This document shows positions 37,468 to 46,921 of a stretch of DNA of 64,000 bases, piece by piece. The notes under the pieces are model-generated. The model was not told the DNA's origin. It saw only the letters and a program-made list of their open reading frames with translations, and did not search any database. This DNA comes from Pseudolabrys sp. (GTDB lineage Bacteria; Pseudomonadota; Alphaproteobacteria; Rhizobiales; Xanthobacteraceae), in contig JAHCKG010000006.1 of the NCBI GenBank assembly GCA_026125895.1, positions 1-64,000 of the forward strand, given 5' to 3'. A program made the position numbers and the translations under genes. Every line of letters starts with the position of its first letter. Position 1 is the first letter of the stretch.

Positions 37468-37950
37468 ATGACGACCACCAACGGCGGGCAATCTCAGGAT
37501 TTCAACCCGGAGCAGGCACCGCAACTCAATGTGGTGGCGCAGTACATCAAGGACTTCTCCTTCGAGAACCCGAATGCACCGAAGTCGCTTGTCGGCGGCG
37601 AGCAGCCGCAGATCGGCATTCAGATCAACGTCAACGCCGCGCCGATTTCCGACACCGACACCGAGGTGGTGCTGCAACTGAGCGGAAAGGCGGAGACCGG
37701 CGGAAGTTTGATGTTCTCCTTCGACCTCGCCTTCGGCGGCGTCTTCCGCATCCGCAACGTGCCGCAGGAAAGCATGAACGCCGTCGTGCTGATCGAATGC
37801 CCGCGGCTGCTGTTTCCCTTCGCGCGCGAGATCATCGCCACGACCGTACGCAATGGCGGCTTCCCGCCGCTGCTGCTCGACCCGGTGGACTTCGTGGCGC
37901 TCTATCGCCAGAAGATGGCCCAGCTCGGCGAACAATCGCCGGCCCAATAG
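37468..37950 (+). CDS. secB: Protein-export chaperone SecB
   Basis: A 160-aa tetrameric chaperone that holds preproteins unfolded and passes them to SecA. Conserved: [71 protein letters not shown]. Its place near dnaQ-coaE-maf at the origin is the usual alphaproteobacterial layout. Confidence 0.97.
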   Translation: MTTTNGGQSQDFNPEQAPQLNVVAQYIKDFSFENPNAPKSLVGGEQPQIGIQINVNAAPISDTDTEVVLQLSGKAETGGSLMFSFDLAFGGVFRIRNVPQESMNAVVLIECPRLLFPFAREIIATTVRNGGFPPLLLDPVDFVALYRQKMAQLGEQSPAQ

Positions 37951-37964
37951 GCCGGCTTGATGCG

Positions 37965-37987
37965 GCGGGGAACGGGTCGTTCCCCGC
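37965..37987 (+). terminator. Hairpin after secB
   Basis: GCGGGGAAC-GGGTC-GTTCCCCGC, nine perfect pairs, 14 bases after the stop. No T-run follows, so termination may need Rho. Confidence 0.5.
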
Positions 37988-38061
37988 GGTATTCACATAC
38001 ATAATGGTTTATTAATACGAAACCATTACCAGCAGCGGAGTACCACAGGCTCCGCTCAGCT

Positions 38062-38415
38062 TTGACCGCGATTCCCGCACGCACCGGCCGAATTGCCGAA
38101 ATCGCCATATTCGCCGTCCTGTCGCTTGCGGCATTGGTGGCGAGCGCGCGAATCGGCCTTGTGCCGGCGAATTCCGAGAACGGCGTCGCGGTCATCTTTG
38201 CGCCCTGGACCTCGGCGCAAACCAGCATCGAACGGGCCACGGCCGACGGCAGCCGCTTCGTCCGCTTCGGCGGCCTCACCTCCATCGCCGTGGTGATACC
38301 CGCCGCCGCCGATTATGCCGGGCGGATGCTCGACAACGGCGCTTGGCTCGTGGTCGATCCGAAGGTGCTCGCCGCTTGTTCCGCCGCGATCTCAATCCTC
38401 GGTACCAAGCAATGA
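38062..38415 (+). CDS. Small membrane-anchored protein coupled to a chemoreceptor
   Basis: A 117-aa product with a TTG start, one N-terminal TM helix ([20 protein letters not shown], a signal anchor) and a small soluble part with [20 protein letters not shown] and [20 protein letters not shown]. The stop overlaps the chemoreceptor start by ATGA, so the two are translated together. I do not recognise a family. The topology puts the soluble part in the periplasm, where it could present a ligand or act as an accessory of the receptor; this is inference. The start is uncertain since no strong ribosome site is seen. Confidence 0.65.
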   Translation: MTAIPARTGRIAEIAIFAVLSLAALVASARIGLVPANSENGVAVIFAPWTSAQTSIERATADGSRFVRFGGLTSIAVVIPAAADYAGRMLDNGAWLVVDPKVLAACSAAISILGTKQ

Positions 38416-39872
38416 CCAGCCTCGATGAGCTGCGAAAAACCGTCGCCATCGCACAGGTTGCGCTGACGCTCGTCCTGGTGCCGATCCTGAGCCTGGTCGC
38501 GCTGTGGCTCGGCAAACCGGTTTTCTCGACGGCCGCGGTCGCCGCGATCCTTGCGCTCGTCCCGTTCGCCGGCGTCGTGTTCAAGCGGCCCTTGCGCTTT
38601 ACTGCCTTCGCGCTGGCGGTGGCGCTGGTCGGCCAGACATCTCTGCTGGTCGTGCTTTTCACCGGCCATCCCTGGCAGGTCGAAATGCACTTCTATTACT
38701 TCGCGGTGCTGGCGATGCTGTCCGGACTCTGTGACGCCGCGGTCCTGATCACCGCGGCGACACTGATCGCACTTCATCACCTGAGCCTGAATTACCTGCT
38801 CCCGTCGGCCATCGTTCCCGGCGGCACCGACCTGCTGCGCGTCATCGTCCACGCCATCGCCGTCGTGCTCGAAACCGCCATGCTGGTCGCTTTCACCATG
38901 GCCATCCGCGCGACCTTCGCCGGCGCCGGCAAGGCGCAAAAGGCGTCCGAGGATGCGGCAGCCGAACTGTCGCAGATCGGCAAGCGCCGCGAACAGGAGC
39001 TTGCCGCCACGACGCGGCGCGCCGAGCACATGCGCGCTCTGCTCAACAACTTCAAGAACGCCATTGAAGGATCGACATCGATCCTGCATGCCGCATCGCA
39101 GACCTTGCAAAGCGACGCCGAGAACCTCGACCGCGCTGCGACGCAGGCCAGTGCGCAATCCGGCAAGGCCTCGTCTTCGGCGCAAAAGGCGACGCAAATG
39201 GTCCAGGCCGCTGCCGCCTCCGGCGAGCAACTCGCCCATTCAATCGCCGAGGTCGGGCGGAATGCCATGCGCTCCTCCGAACTCGCCGGCGCTGCCGTCA
39301 GGGAAACCATCCGCACGCGAACGATCATCGACAAGCTGGCGGCCGCCACCGGTGACATCGGCAAGGTCACCGACCTGATCAACGCCATCGCCGCGCAAAC
39401 CAATCTGCTGGCGCTCAATGCCACGATCGAGGCGGCGCGCGCCGGCGAAGCCGGACGCGGCTTTGCCGTGGTCGCCCAGGAAGTCAAAACGCTGGCCAGC
39501 CAGACGACGCGTGCCACCGAAGAGATCGCCCGCTCGGTGGAAGCCATGCGCGCCGAAACAGAACTGTCAGTGGCGGCAATTTCAGCCATTTCAGAAACTA
39601 TTCGCGAGCTCGACGAATTTTCGACGCGCATCGCCGGCGCCGTCGAGGAGCAGGCCGCCACATCCCAGCAGATCGCCAGCAGCGGCAATGCCGTGACCGA
39701 CAGCGTCGGTCAGGTCGGCAGCGCCATCGTGGAGATTGAAGGCGTCGCGGTCGAAGCGTCGCGCGCGGCAACCAAGGTCAACACGGCGGCGATCGGCGTC
39801 ACCGATCAGACCCAGGTAATCCGCCAGCAGGTCCACCGGCTGGCGGACGAGATCCAGGCGATCCCGGCCTGA
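38412..39872 (+). CDS. Chemoreceptor with polytopic membrane sensor
   Basis: A 486-aa MCP whose first 170 residues are about six TM helices without a large periplasmic loop ([57 protein letters not shown]). The HPWQ-EMHFYYF and ALHHLxLNYLLP pattern is a recurring integral-membrane sensor. A coiled coil and the MA domain follow, with [19 protein letters not shown] and [17 protein letters not shown]. No HAMP is evident. Membrane sensors of this kind may read energy state, lipids or small hydrophobic ligands. Coupled to the 117-aa gene. Confidence 0.9.
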   Translation: MTSLDELRKTVAIAQVALTLVLVPILSLVALWLGKPVFSTAAVAAILALVPFAGVVFKRPLRFTAFALAVALVGQTSLLVVLFTGHPWQVEMHFYYFAVLAMLSGLCDAAVLITAATLIALHHLSLNYLLPSAIVPGGTDLLRVIVHAIAVVLETAMLVAFTMAIRATFAGAGKAQKASEDAAAELSQIGKRREQELAATTRRAEHMRALLNNFKNAIEGSTSILHAASQTLQSDAENLDRAATQASAQSGKASSSAQKATQMVQAAAASGEQLAHSIAEVGRNAMRSSELAGAAVRETIRTRTIIDKLAAATGDIGKVTDLINAIAAQTNLLALNATIEAARAGEAGRGFAVVAQEVKTLASQTTRATEEIARSVEAMRAETELSVAAISAISETIRELDEFSTRIAGAVEEQAATSQQIASSGNAVTDSVGQVGSAIVEIEGVAVEASRAATKVNTAAIGVTDQTQVIRQQVHRLADEIQAIPA

Positions 39873-39875
39873 CGC

Positions 39876-40580
39876 TTACGCGCCCCCACCGTTATAATTG
39901 TTCCAGATGGGTGCTTCGCCCAAAGTCGCGACGAAGTCGCGGTGCGCAGCGAGCTCGGCATCAGTGAGACGCGGCTTGAGCGGCGCCGGCCGGGTGCGTA
40001 CGGCACCGCCGCCACCGACGAGGATGGCCGCGGGCGACACCGTTTCGGTGAGGCCGAGCGAAGCCTGCCGGCCGCCCAGCAGTTCGAGATAGACCTCAGC
40101 GAGAATCTCGGCATCGAGCAGCGCGCCGTGCTTGGTGCGGCGGGAATTGTCGATGCCGTAGCGGCTACACAACGCGTCGAGGCTATAGGGCCCGGCGGAA
40201 TGTTTGCGCCGCGCCAGCGCCAGCGTATCGACGAGGCGCTCGCGCGCGATCAAGGCGCGCTTGGCCAGTTTGAGTTCGGCGCAGAGGAATTTGTGATCGA
40301 ACTCCGCGTTGTGAATGACCAGCGGCGTGTCGTCGCCGATGAAGGCGATGAATTCGTCGACGACCTCGTGAAAGCGCTTGTGCTGGCTGAGGAACTCCGC
40401 CGACAGGCCATGAACGTTAAAGGCCTCGAACGGCATGTCACGTTCCGGATTGACGTAGGCGTGGAACGTCAGTCCGGTCGGAATGCGGTTCAGAAGCTCG
40501 ACGCAGCCGACTTCGACCAGGCGATGGCCCTGGTTGGGATCGAGGCCGGTGGTTTCGGTATCGAGAACGATTTCGCGCAT
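39876..40580 (-). CDS. dnaQ: DNA polymerase III epsilon subunit (proofreading exonuclease)
   Basis: A 234-aa DEDDh 3'-5' exonuclease. Exo I is IVLDTETTGLDP; Exo II contains VIHNAEFDHKFL; Exo III is in HGALLDAEILAEVYLEL. The C-terminus that binds the alpha subunit is present. It is convergent with the chemoreceptor (three-base gap) and read with coaE and maf toward lower coordinates. Confidence 0.96.
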   Translation of the reverse strand: MREIVLDTETTGLDPNQGHRLVEVGCVELLNRIPTGLTFHAYVNPERDMPFEAFNVHGLSAEFLSQHKRFHEVVDEFIAFIGDDTPLVIHNAEFDHKFLCAELKLAKRALIARERLVDTLALARRKHSAGPYSLDALCSRYGIDNSRRTKHGALLDAEILAEVYLELLGGRQASLGLTETVSPAAILVGGGGAVRTRPAPLKPRLTDAELAAHRDFVATLGEAPIWNNYNGGGA

Positions 40581-40651
40581 GGTTCTATCTAGCAGGCCGT
40601 GGTGCCTGTCATCATCCGCGAACGCGGGTCATGACACGCCCGGGAGACGAC

Positions 40652-41251
40652 TCAGTCGGCGTCTTTCCGCATTCTACGCACCTGCGCAAGGATTTCACGC
40701 ACCTGTTGTCGGGCGGTGTCGAAACCGTGCGAGGTGTCCACGATGAAATCGGCGCGGCGGCGCTTTTCGGTATCCGGTATCTGCTTGGCCAGGATTGCGA
40801 GAAAGCGCTCCTCGGTCATGCCGGGCCGGCCCAGTACCCGCTCGCGCTGCACCTCGGCCGGCGCCGAAACCACCACAACGGCGTCGCAGCGCTTTTCCCC
40901 GCCGGTTTCATAGAGCAGCGGGATGTCGAGCACGGCGACGTCGGCTCCGTCTTGTTTCGATTCGGCCAGGAACTTGTCGCGCTGCTGCGCCACCAGCGGA
41001 TGAACGATCTGTTCAAGCCGTTTGATCGCTTCCGGCTTGCCGATGACGAGCGCGCCTAGCTTGACGCGGTCGACCTTGCCGCCGGCGGTCGTACCGGGAA
41101 AGGCCGCTTCGATCAGTGGCGTCGCCTCGCCTTCATACAAGGAGTGGACCACCGCGTCGGCGTCCTGCACAGGCACGCCTTCCTCGGCGAACATCTTGGC
41201 GGTCGCCGACTTTCCCATGCCGATCGAGCCGGTCAGGCCGAGGATGAACAT
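40652..41251 (-). CDS. coaE: Dephospho-CoA kinase
   Basis: A 199-aa P-loop kinase for the last step of CoA synthesis. Walker A is [34 protein letters not shown] and [11 protein letters not shown] are signatures. Two CoA genes (coaA, coaE) are in this window but far apart. Confidence 0.95.
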   Translation of the reverse strand: MFILGLTGSIGMGKSATAKMFAEEGVPVQDADAVVHSLYEGEATPLIEAAFPGTTAGGKVDRVKLGALVIGKPEAIKRLEQIVHPLVAQQRDKFLAESKQDGADVAVLDIPLLYETGGEKRCDAVVVVSAPAEVQRERVLGRPGMTEERFLAILAKQIPDTEKRRRADFIVDTSHGFDTARQQVREILAQVRRMRKDAD

Positions 41252-41390
41252 TGAGCCGTCCCTTGTCCCGGACGCGGTGCGTCACGCAGTGATGCACCGC
41301 AGAGCCGGGACCTTAAAAACACCGGTGCTTATGGCGATCCCGGGTCAGCATCGCAACATTCACAGTTGCGCTGCGCCCGGGACAAGAACC
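41252..41390. repeat. Intergenic palindromic repeat, family B-like
   Basis: Between coaE and maf: CCCGGACGCGGTGCGTCACGC with the inverse GTGATGCACCGC, then GATCCCGGGTCAGC ... GCGCCCGGGACAAG. Two hairpins flank a short non-palindromic centre (ACACCGGTGCTTATGGCGAT). Confidence 0.7.
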
Positions 41391-41999
41391 TCAACCGTCC
41401 ACATAACCGTTGTCGCGCAGATATTTGAGCAACGGCAGCATCGGCAGGCCGAGAATGGTGAAATAATCACCCTCGACCCGCTCGAACAGATGAATGCCGA
41501 TGCCCTCGAGCTGATAGGCGCCGACGCTGCTCAATGCGGCGCCGCCGGTCATGTCCAGATAATCATCGAGGAAACGATCGGAGAAGTCGCGCATCGTCAG
41601 CCGCGCCGTATCGACCATCTCGAACAGCACCTCGCCGTCGCGCACCAGGGCAAAACCCGAATGCAGTTCGTGCGTCCGGCCGCGCAACATGCGCAATTGC
41701 GCCGCGGCATCGTCGCGGCTGGCCGGCTTGGTCAGGCGGATGTCGCCCTGCGCCAAAGTCTGATCGGCGCCCAGCACGATGTGCCCGGCCATCTGCGCCG
41801 ACACCGCCTGCGCCTTGGCCTCGGCCAGCAGCCGCGCCGCCGCCTGCGCATCGACGACCTTGGCGTCGCGCTCCACCGCGCGCTCGTCGATCTGCGCCGC
41901 ACGGATGCCGAAGCGCAGCCCGGATGCGGCGAGCAGCTTGCCGCGAATATCGCTTTTCGAGGCGAGCACCAATGGATGAGGTGCAATCCACAAAGGCAT
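41391..41999 (-). CDS. maf: Maf-like nucleoside triphosphate pyrophosphatase
   Basis: A 202-aa Maf/HAM1-fold pyrophosphatase. Landmarks: PLVLASKSDIRGKLLAASGL, IDERAVERD, and VLGADQTLAQGD. The DQ pair (rather than DT) resembles the YceF subgroup, which in E. coli prefers m7GTP; true Maf/YhdE prefers dTTP/UTP. So m7GTP pyrophosphatase is likely but unproved. The ATG at 41999 lies 14 bases after the ppsR stop. Confidence 0.9.
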   Translation of the reverse strand: MPLWIAPHPLVLASKSDIRGKLLAASGLRFGIRAAQIDERAVERDAKVVDAQAAARLLAEAKAQAVSAQMAGHIVLGADQTLAQGDIRLTKPASRDDAAAQLRMLRGRTHELHSGFALVRDGEVLFEMVDTARLTMRDFSDRFLDDYLDMTGGAALSSVGAYQLEGIGIHLFERVEGDYFTILGLPMLPLLKYLRDNGYVDG

Positions 42000-42013
42000 G
42001 CGGGATTGTCTTT

Positions 42014-42847
42014 CTATGTGGCCGGACGGCGGCGGCGTTCCATCAACAGCTTCATCACCGCCGCGGCCGTCTCTTCGATCGAGCGTCGCGTGACGTCGAT
42101 CAGCGGCCAGCCGTGCTTGTTGCACAGCCGTCGTGAGAACGCGATCTCCTCGGCGACGGCCGCTTTGTCGATATAGAGATCGTCGTCGCGATGCGCCTTG
42201 AGGCCGAGCAGCCGGTTCTCGCGAATCTGCACGATGCGTTCGGGACTGGCAAAAAGCCCGACCACCAGCGGCCGCGTCAGCCTGTCGACCTCCGGCGCCA
42301 GCGGCACACCCGGCACCAGCGGCACATTGCCGGTCTTGACGCCACGGTTTGCGAGATAGATTGAAGTCGGCGTCTTCGAGGTGCGCGACACGCCGATCAG
42401 CACCACATCGGCCTCCTCGAGGCCGGCGACGTGCTGGCCGTCGTCATGCATCATCGTGTAGTTCAGCGCATCGATGCGGTGGAAGTATTCGGCATTGAGC
42501 ACGTGCTGCGCGCCGGCGCGATGAATGGTTTCGGCGCCGAGGAAAGACTGGAACAACCGCAGGATCGGACCGAGCACCGACATGCAGGGCAGACCCAGGT
42601 CGCGACATTTGTCTTCCAGAAGCTGAATCAGGTCTTCTTCCAGCAGAGTGTAAAGGACCAGGCCAGGCGCCTCGGAAATTTCCGCCAGCACATGGTCGAG
42701 CTGCTTCTTGGAGCGCACCATCGGGTAAAGGTGCTCGACCGGCGCCACATTGGCGTATTGCGCGGCCGCCGCGCGGGCGACCGTGATCAGGGTTTCGCCG
42801 GTCGCGTCGGAAACCAGATGCAGGTGAAAGTAGCCTGTGTCAGACAT
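42014..42847 (-). CDS. ppsR: PPDK/PEP synthase regulatory kinase-phosphorylase (DUF299)
   Basis: A 277-aa bifunctional regulator that phosphorylates (ADP-dependent) and dephosphorylates pyruvate phosphate dikinase or PEP synthase. [20 protein letters not shown] opens the protein; ADP-loop [20 protein letters not shown] is complete. This gene abuts the origin in Caulobacter and other alphaproteobacteria, opposite hemE, as it does here. Confidence 0.93.
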   Translation of the reverse strand: MSDTGYFHLHLVSDATGETLITVARAAAAQYANVAPVEHLYPMVRSKKQLDHVLAEISEAPGLVLYTLLEEDLIQLLEDKCRDLGLPCMSVLGPILRLFQSFLGAETIHRAGAQHVLNAEYFHRIDALNYTMMHDDGQHVAGLEEADVVLIGVSRTSKTPTSIYLANRGVKTGNVPLVPGVPLAPEVDRLTRPLVVGLFASPERIVQIRENRLLGLKAHRDDDLYIDKAAVAEEIAFSRRLCNKHGWPLIDVTRRSIEETAAAVMKLLMERRRRPAT

Positions 42848-43210
42848 CGGGACAGCGACCGCACGGGATGTGGATTGACGGGGATGAATCCAGCCCCGGA
42901 ACCGTCATGTAAGCGGGCGCGGCTGGACAGGTCAATTTTTGTCCACACCGCTCCGAATGGGACAGGATTTGGCACGTTGCCGAAGCGGTGGACGGTGATG
43001 TGAACAGCGGTCTGGGGATAGAAGGGGATAACGTGCGAATTGGGGCGAAAGCCAGCGTTTCGGTGGGGACAGGCGCGCCCGTGAATCGAATGGAAATCTG
43101 GAAGAAGGCGGGCCCGGCGGTGGACAGATTGTTGACCGGGAGTCATGAGTCTAATCGACAGCGTAATAATAACTACAAACGATCTTTTAAGAGTCTTTAG
43201 GAAGAGCGCC
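42848..43210. other. Probable chromosomal origin of replication (oriC)
   Basis: 363 bases between divergent ppsR and hemE, the position of oriC in Caulobacter and many alphaproteobacteria. DnaA-box-like sites, none perfect: TTGTCCACA (42939-42947, one mismatch to TTATCCACA), TGTGGATTG (42869-42877, inverse), and CTGGGGATA and GGGGATAAC (about 43012-43031, inverse, two mismatches each). Five GANTC (CcrM) sites cluster at 42886, 43083, 43140, 43147 and 43191. An AT-rich stretch (43150-43200) would be the unwinding element. TTAAGAGTCTTTAG (43188 onward) is a half-matching CtrA site. Confidence 0.65.
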
Positions 43211-44248
43211 GTGACGGAAGACACCGTGGGGACAAAACCCCTCTTGCGCGTGCTGGAAGGCCGCCGAGAAGAGATTCCACCGATCTGGATGATGCGGCAG
43301 GCTGGCCGGTATCTTCCCGAATACCGTCAGGTCCGCGAGAAGGCCGGTGGTTTTCTCGATCTCTGCTTCAATCCCGAACTCGCCGCCGAAGTAACGCTGC
43401 AACCGGTGCGCCGGTTCGGCTTCGATGCCGCGATTTTGTTCTCCGACATCCTGGTGATGCCGCTGGCGCTCGGCCGCAAGGTCGAGTTTCTCACTGGCGA
43501 AGGGCCAAAGCTCGAACCGATGAGCGACGCTGCGGCGCTGTCGGGGATGCGCGATCGGATCGACCCCGACGTGCTGGCGCCGGTCTACGAGACCGTCCGC
43601 CGCGTCAAGGCGCAGCTCGACGGCAAGACCACGCTGATCGGCTTCTGCGGTGCTCCCTGGACCGTGGCGACCTACATGGTCGCCGGTGAAGGGACGTCCG
43701 ATCAGGCTCCCGCCCGCTTGTTCGCCTATCGCGATCCGGAGAACTTCAAACGTCTCATCGATCGCCTGGTGCTGGGTTCGATCGAATATCTGGTCGGCCA
43801 GCTCAAAGCCGGCGCCGATTGCGTGCAGATTTTCGACACCTGGGCCGGCATCCTGCCGCCGGAACAGTTCGACCGCTGGTGCATGGAGCCGACCGAGCGC
43901 ATCGTCTCCGGCGTTCGGGCGCAGGTTCCCGGTGCCAAGATCATCGGCTTCCCGCGTGGCGCCGGCGCGATGGCGCTGCCTTACGTCGAGATCACCGGCG
44001 TCGATGCCATCGGCCTCGACTGGTCGTTTCCGCGCAGTCTGGCGCACGATATCCTGCAGCCGCGGGTTCCCGTTCAGGGCAATGTCGATCCGCTGGCGCT
44101 GCTCGCCGGCGGTGACGCGCTCGATCGCGAGGTCGATGACCTTCTGACGCTCGCGGACCGGCCGCTGATCTTCAACCTCGGCCACGGCATCCTGCCGGCG
44201 ACGCCGATCGCGCATGTCGAGCAGATGCTGAAACGGGTGCGGGGATAA
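43211..44248 (+). CDS. hemE: Uroporphyrinogen decarboxylase
   Basis: A 345-aa TIM-barrel enzyme that converts uroporphyrinogen III to coproporphyrinogen III in heme synthesis. [20 protein letters not shown] is the family signature; [18 protein letters not shown] and [13 protein letters not shown] follow, and the substrate Asp lies in LFSDIL. The GTG at 43211 follows AGGAAGAG; an ATG at 43145 would put 22 unconserved residues inside the AT-rich part of the presumed origin. Confidence 0.95.
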   Translation: MTEDTVGTKPLLRVLEGRREEIPPIWMMRQAGRYLPEYRQVREKAGGFLDLCFNPELAAEVTLQPVRRFGFDAAILFSDILVMPLALGRKVEFLTGEGPKLEPMSDAAALSGMRDRIDPDVLAPVYETVRRVKAQLDGKTTLIGFCGAPWTVATYMVAGEGTSDQAPARLFAYRDPENFKRLIDRLVLGSIEYLVGQLKAGADCVQIFDTWAGILPPEQFDRWCMEPTERIVSGVRAQVPGAKIIGFPRGAGAMALPYVEITGVDAIGLDWSFPRSLAHDILQPRVPVQGNVDPLALLAGGDALDREVDDLLTLADRPLIFNLGHGILPATPIAHVEQMLKRVRG

Positions 44249-44253
44249 CGGGG

Positions 44254-44373
44254 GCTGTCATCCGTCGAGGGCGGCTTCGCCGCCACCTCAGGATGACGTT
44301 CCGGCTCCGTTGCGCTAGAGCCAACCCACCTCATCCTGAGGTGCGAGGGCGAAGCCCGAGCCTCGAAGGATGG
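44254..44373. repeat. Palindromic repeat fragments, family A
   Basis: Two partial units: TGTCATCC ... ACCTCAGGATGACG (44257-44297) and CCTCATCCTGAGGTGCGA ... AGCCTCGAAGGATGG (44331-44373). They match the ends of the repeats at 3011 and 5883. They lie between hemE and hemJ. Confidence 0.75.
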
Positions 44374-44393
44374 CGTGGCCGAAGGATCAGCCC

Positions 44394-44816
44394 ATGTATC
44401 TCTGGATCAAAGCCCTGCACATCATCGCCGTCATCTCGTGGATGGCCGGGATGCTCTATCTGCCGCGGCTGTACGTCTATCACGTCGCCGCCGAGCCGGG
44501 CTCGCAGCAGGCCAAGACCTTCGAGACGATGGAATATCGCCTGCTGCACTACATCATGACGCCGGCGATGGCGGTGAGTTGGCTCGCCGGTATCGCCCTG
44601 ATCATCCAGGGCGGCTGGCTGACCTCGGGCTGGCTGCACGCCAAGCTCGCCGCAGTCCTCGTCATGAGCGGCCTGCACGGTTTCCTCGGCCGCTGCCAGC
44701 GCGACTTCGCCGCCGGGCAGAACCGGCGCGACGCCAAATTCTTCCGGATTATCAATGAAGTACCGACGCTTCTGATGATCTTCATCGTCATCATGGTGGT
44801 GGTGAAGCCGTTCTAG
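44394..44816 (+). CDS. hemJ: Protoporphyrinogen oxidase HemJ
   Basis: A 140-aa four-helix integral membrane protein. HemJ oxidises protoporphyrinogen IX to protoporphyrin IX in bacteria lacking HemG and HemY. Conserved: KALHIIAVISWMAGMLYLPR LYVYH, YRLLHYIMTPAM, LTSGWLHAKLAAVLVMSGLH G and NEVPTLLMIFIVIMVVVKPF. His in LHIIA and HAKL may ligate heme. The ATG at 44394 follows AAGGAT; an ATG at 44370 lies in the repeat. It stands with hemE, as expected. Confidence 0.93.
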   Translation: MYLWIKALHIIAVISWMAGMLYLPRLYVYHVAAEPGSQQAKTFETMEYRLLHYIMTPAMAVSWLAGIALIIQGGWLTSGWLHAKLAAVLVMSGLHGFLGRCQRDFAAGQNRRDAKFFRIINEVPTLLMIFIVIMVVVKPF

Positions 44817-45095
44817 GGCGCTTAACCAGCCGGAAGCGATAGCAAGGCAACGGCCGTAGCGCCTCTTGCGCGAATTCCCGCGCTCCCCTATCTTATTTTC
44901 CATCCCACCGAACGCAGGCGGATGCAGTCGCGTTACCGGTCCCGAGACGTTCGGAACCGTAGCAGCCTCGGGCCCCCGGGACCTCTTCCTAAAAAGCCCC
45001 GCGCCTCTCCAAACCTGCGATCTCACTCCCACTATCGGCCAGCTCCAGCCCGTATTCTCAAAGGGTGAGATGGCCTCCCAAGGATACATACCCGC
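44817..45095 (+). other. rho leader region
   Basis: 279 bases with no gene, probably the promoter and long untranslated leader of rho. It is pyrimidine-rich (for example 44985-45060) with few G runs, as expected for a Rho-utilisation site that would allow autoregulation by Rho. This role is inference. Confidence 0.4.
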
Positions 45096-46361
45096 ATGCG
45101 GGAAATGAAACTCCAGGACCTCAAGTCCAAAACTCCCGCCGAACTCCTCTCCTTCGCGGAAGAGCACCAGGTCGAGAACGCGTCCACGCTGCGCAAGCAG
45201 GAACTGATGTTCGCGATTCTGAAGCAGCTCGCCGCCCAGGAGATCGAGATCATCGGCGAAGGCGTCGTCGAAGTCCTGTCCGACGGCTTCGGCTTCCTGC
45301 GCTCGCCGGAATCGAACTACCTGTCCGGCCCTGACGACATTTACGTCTCGCCCTCGCAGATCCGCCGCTTCGGCCTGCGCACCGGCGACACCGTCGAAGG
45401 CCAGATCCGCTCGCCGAAGGAAGGCGAACGCTACTTTGCGCTGCTCAAGGTCAACACGATCAATTTCGAAGACCCCGAGAAGGCGCGCCACAAGATCAAC
45501 TTCGACAACCTGACGCCGCTCTATCCCGACGAGCGGCTGAAGATGGAACACGACGATCCGACCAAGAAGGATCTGTCGGCCCGCGTCATCGACATCGTCT
45601 CGCCGATCGGCAAGGGCCAGCGCGCCCTCGTCGTCGCGCCGCCGCGCACGGGTAAAACCGTGCTGCTGCAGAACATCGCCCACGCCATCACGGCGAACCA
45701 CCCGGAATGCTATCTGATCGTTCTCCTGATCGACGAGCGTCCGGAAGAAGTCACCGACATGCAGCGCTCGGTGAAGGGCGAGGTCGTGTCCTCGACCTTC
45801 GACGAACCGGCAACCCGCCACGTCGCCGTGGCCGAAATGGTCATCGAGAAGGCCAAGCGCCTCGTTGAACACGGCCGCGACGTCGTCATCCTGCTCGACT
45901 CGATCACCCGCCTCGGCCGCGCCTACAACACCGTTGTGCCGTCATCCGGCAAGGTGCTGACCGGCGGTGTCGATGCCAACGCGTTGCAGCGGCCGAAGCG
46001 CTTCTTCGGCGCCGCGCGAAACATCGAGGAAGGCGGTTCGCTGACCATCATCGCCACGGCACTGATCGACACCGGCAGCCGCATGGACGAAGTCATCTTC
46101 GAAGAATTCAAGGGCACCGGTAACTCCGAACTCATCCTCGACCGCAAGGTCGCGGACAAGCGCACCTTCCCGGCGATCGATATCACCCGCTCGGGCACGC
46201 GCAAGGAAGAGCTGCTGGTCGAACCGGCCGTGCTCAAGAAGATGTACGTGCTGCGCCGTATCCTCAACCCGATGGGCACGATGGATGCGATCGACTTCCT
46301 GCTCGACAAGCTGCGCAACACCAAGAGCAACGGCGAGTTCTTCGAAAGCATGAACACCTAA
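45096..46361 (+). CDS. rho: Transcription termination factor Rho
   Basis: A 421-aa hexameric RNA helicase. The N-terminal [20 protein letters not shown] is typical of Hyphomicrobiales Rho; the cold-shock-like RNA-binding domain has [14 protein letters not shown]; Walker A is [26 protein letters not shown] and the Q-loop region [20 protein letters not shown] follow. AAGGA precedes the start. Position next to hemE-hemJ and mnmE agrees with the alphaproteobacterial origin region. Confidence 0.97.
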   Translation: MREMKLQDLKSKTPAELLSFAEEHQVENASTLRKQELMFAILKQLAAQEIEIIGEGVVEVLSDGFGFLRSPESNYLSGPDDIYVSPSQIRRFGLRTGDTVEGQIRSPKEGERYFALLKVNTINFEDPEKARHKINFDNLTPLYPDERLKMEHDDPTKKDLSARVIDIVSPIGKGQRALVVAPPRTGKTVLLQNIAHAITANHPECYLIVLLIDERPEEVTDMQRSVKGEVVSSTFDEPATRHVAVAEMVIEKAKRLVEHGRDVVILLDSITRLGRAYNTVVPSSGKVLTGGVDANALQRPKRFFGAARNIEEGGSLTIIATALIDTGSRMDEVIFEEFKGTGNSELILDRKVADKRTFPAIDITRSGTRKEELLVEPAVLKKMYVLRRILNPMGTMDAIDFLLDKLRNTKSNGEFFESMNT

Positions 46362-46387
46362 AGCCGCCGCGCAACACACGAATGCAA

Positions 46388-46421
46388 AAACGGCCGGGCC
46401 AACGCCCGGCCGTTTTCTTTT
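46388..46421 (+). terminator. Intrinsic terminator of rho
   Basis: AAACGGCCGGGC-CAAC-GCCCGGCCGTTT then TCTTTT, twelve perfect pairs with a four-base loop and a T-rich tail. Confidence 0.9.
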
Positions 46422-46570
46422 GCGGCTGACACAAGGAAAAAGGAGACCGCCCGCGGCAGGGCGGGCGATCTCCATGAACGGCCGATCGGAGGGGATCACA
46501 GCCGGCCGAAACTCTTGCTTTGTCGCGTTTCCGGACGGCGAACCGGTCTCCACTTCGCCTGGAAACGCTC

Positions 46571-46804
46571 TTAGCGCCGCGTCATCCACTGGCCGTCGAG
46601 CATGCGGTCGCCGATTTCGCGCTCGACGCTGTCGGTCAGGCGATAGCCGCGGCGGGCGATATAGGCATCGACATTGCGCTGGGCGTGCCGCTCACGCGAT
46701 GCAGACACGGCATCGAAGAGACGGCTGAACAGGCCCGGCTTGCGCGCCGTTTCGGCGGCGGGCACGGCGATGATCTGAAAGCCGGCGGGGTGGGCGATGG
46801 TCAT
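46571..46804 (-). CDS. Hypothetical 77-aa protein
   Basis: A 77-aa basic protein, MTIAHPAGFQIIAVPAAETA, then KPGLFSRLFDAVSASRERHA QRNVDAYIARRGYRLTDSVE and a C-terminal GQWMTRR. The layout (hydrophobic start, basic amphipathic helix, RRGYRLTD) recalls short DUF1127-like proteins but no clear match is seen. The ATG at 46804 follows GGGAG at 11 bases. Convergent with rho. Confidence 0.65.
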   Translation of the reverse strand: MTIAHPAGFQIIAVPAAETARKPGLFSRLFDAVSASRERHAQRNVDAYIARRGYRLTDSVEREIGDRMLDGQWMTRR

Positions 46805-46921
46805 GGTGGCGGTCTCCCGGTTGCGGGCCAGAACTTGAACTGGCCTCATCCATGACGCCAACATGGGCCGGGAAATGCGCTCCGACAAAGGATAAGGTCT
46901 CAGGCGACGCTTGAGGAAAAC

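Noticed and set aside
44331-45872. 513-aa open frame on the minus strand opposite hemJ and rho
   Set aside because: It is antisense to two clear genes, has no domain and shows the His/Arg/Asp-rich composition of a shadow frame in high-GC DNA.
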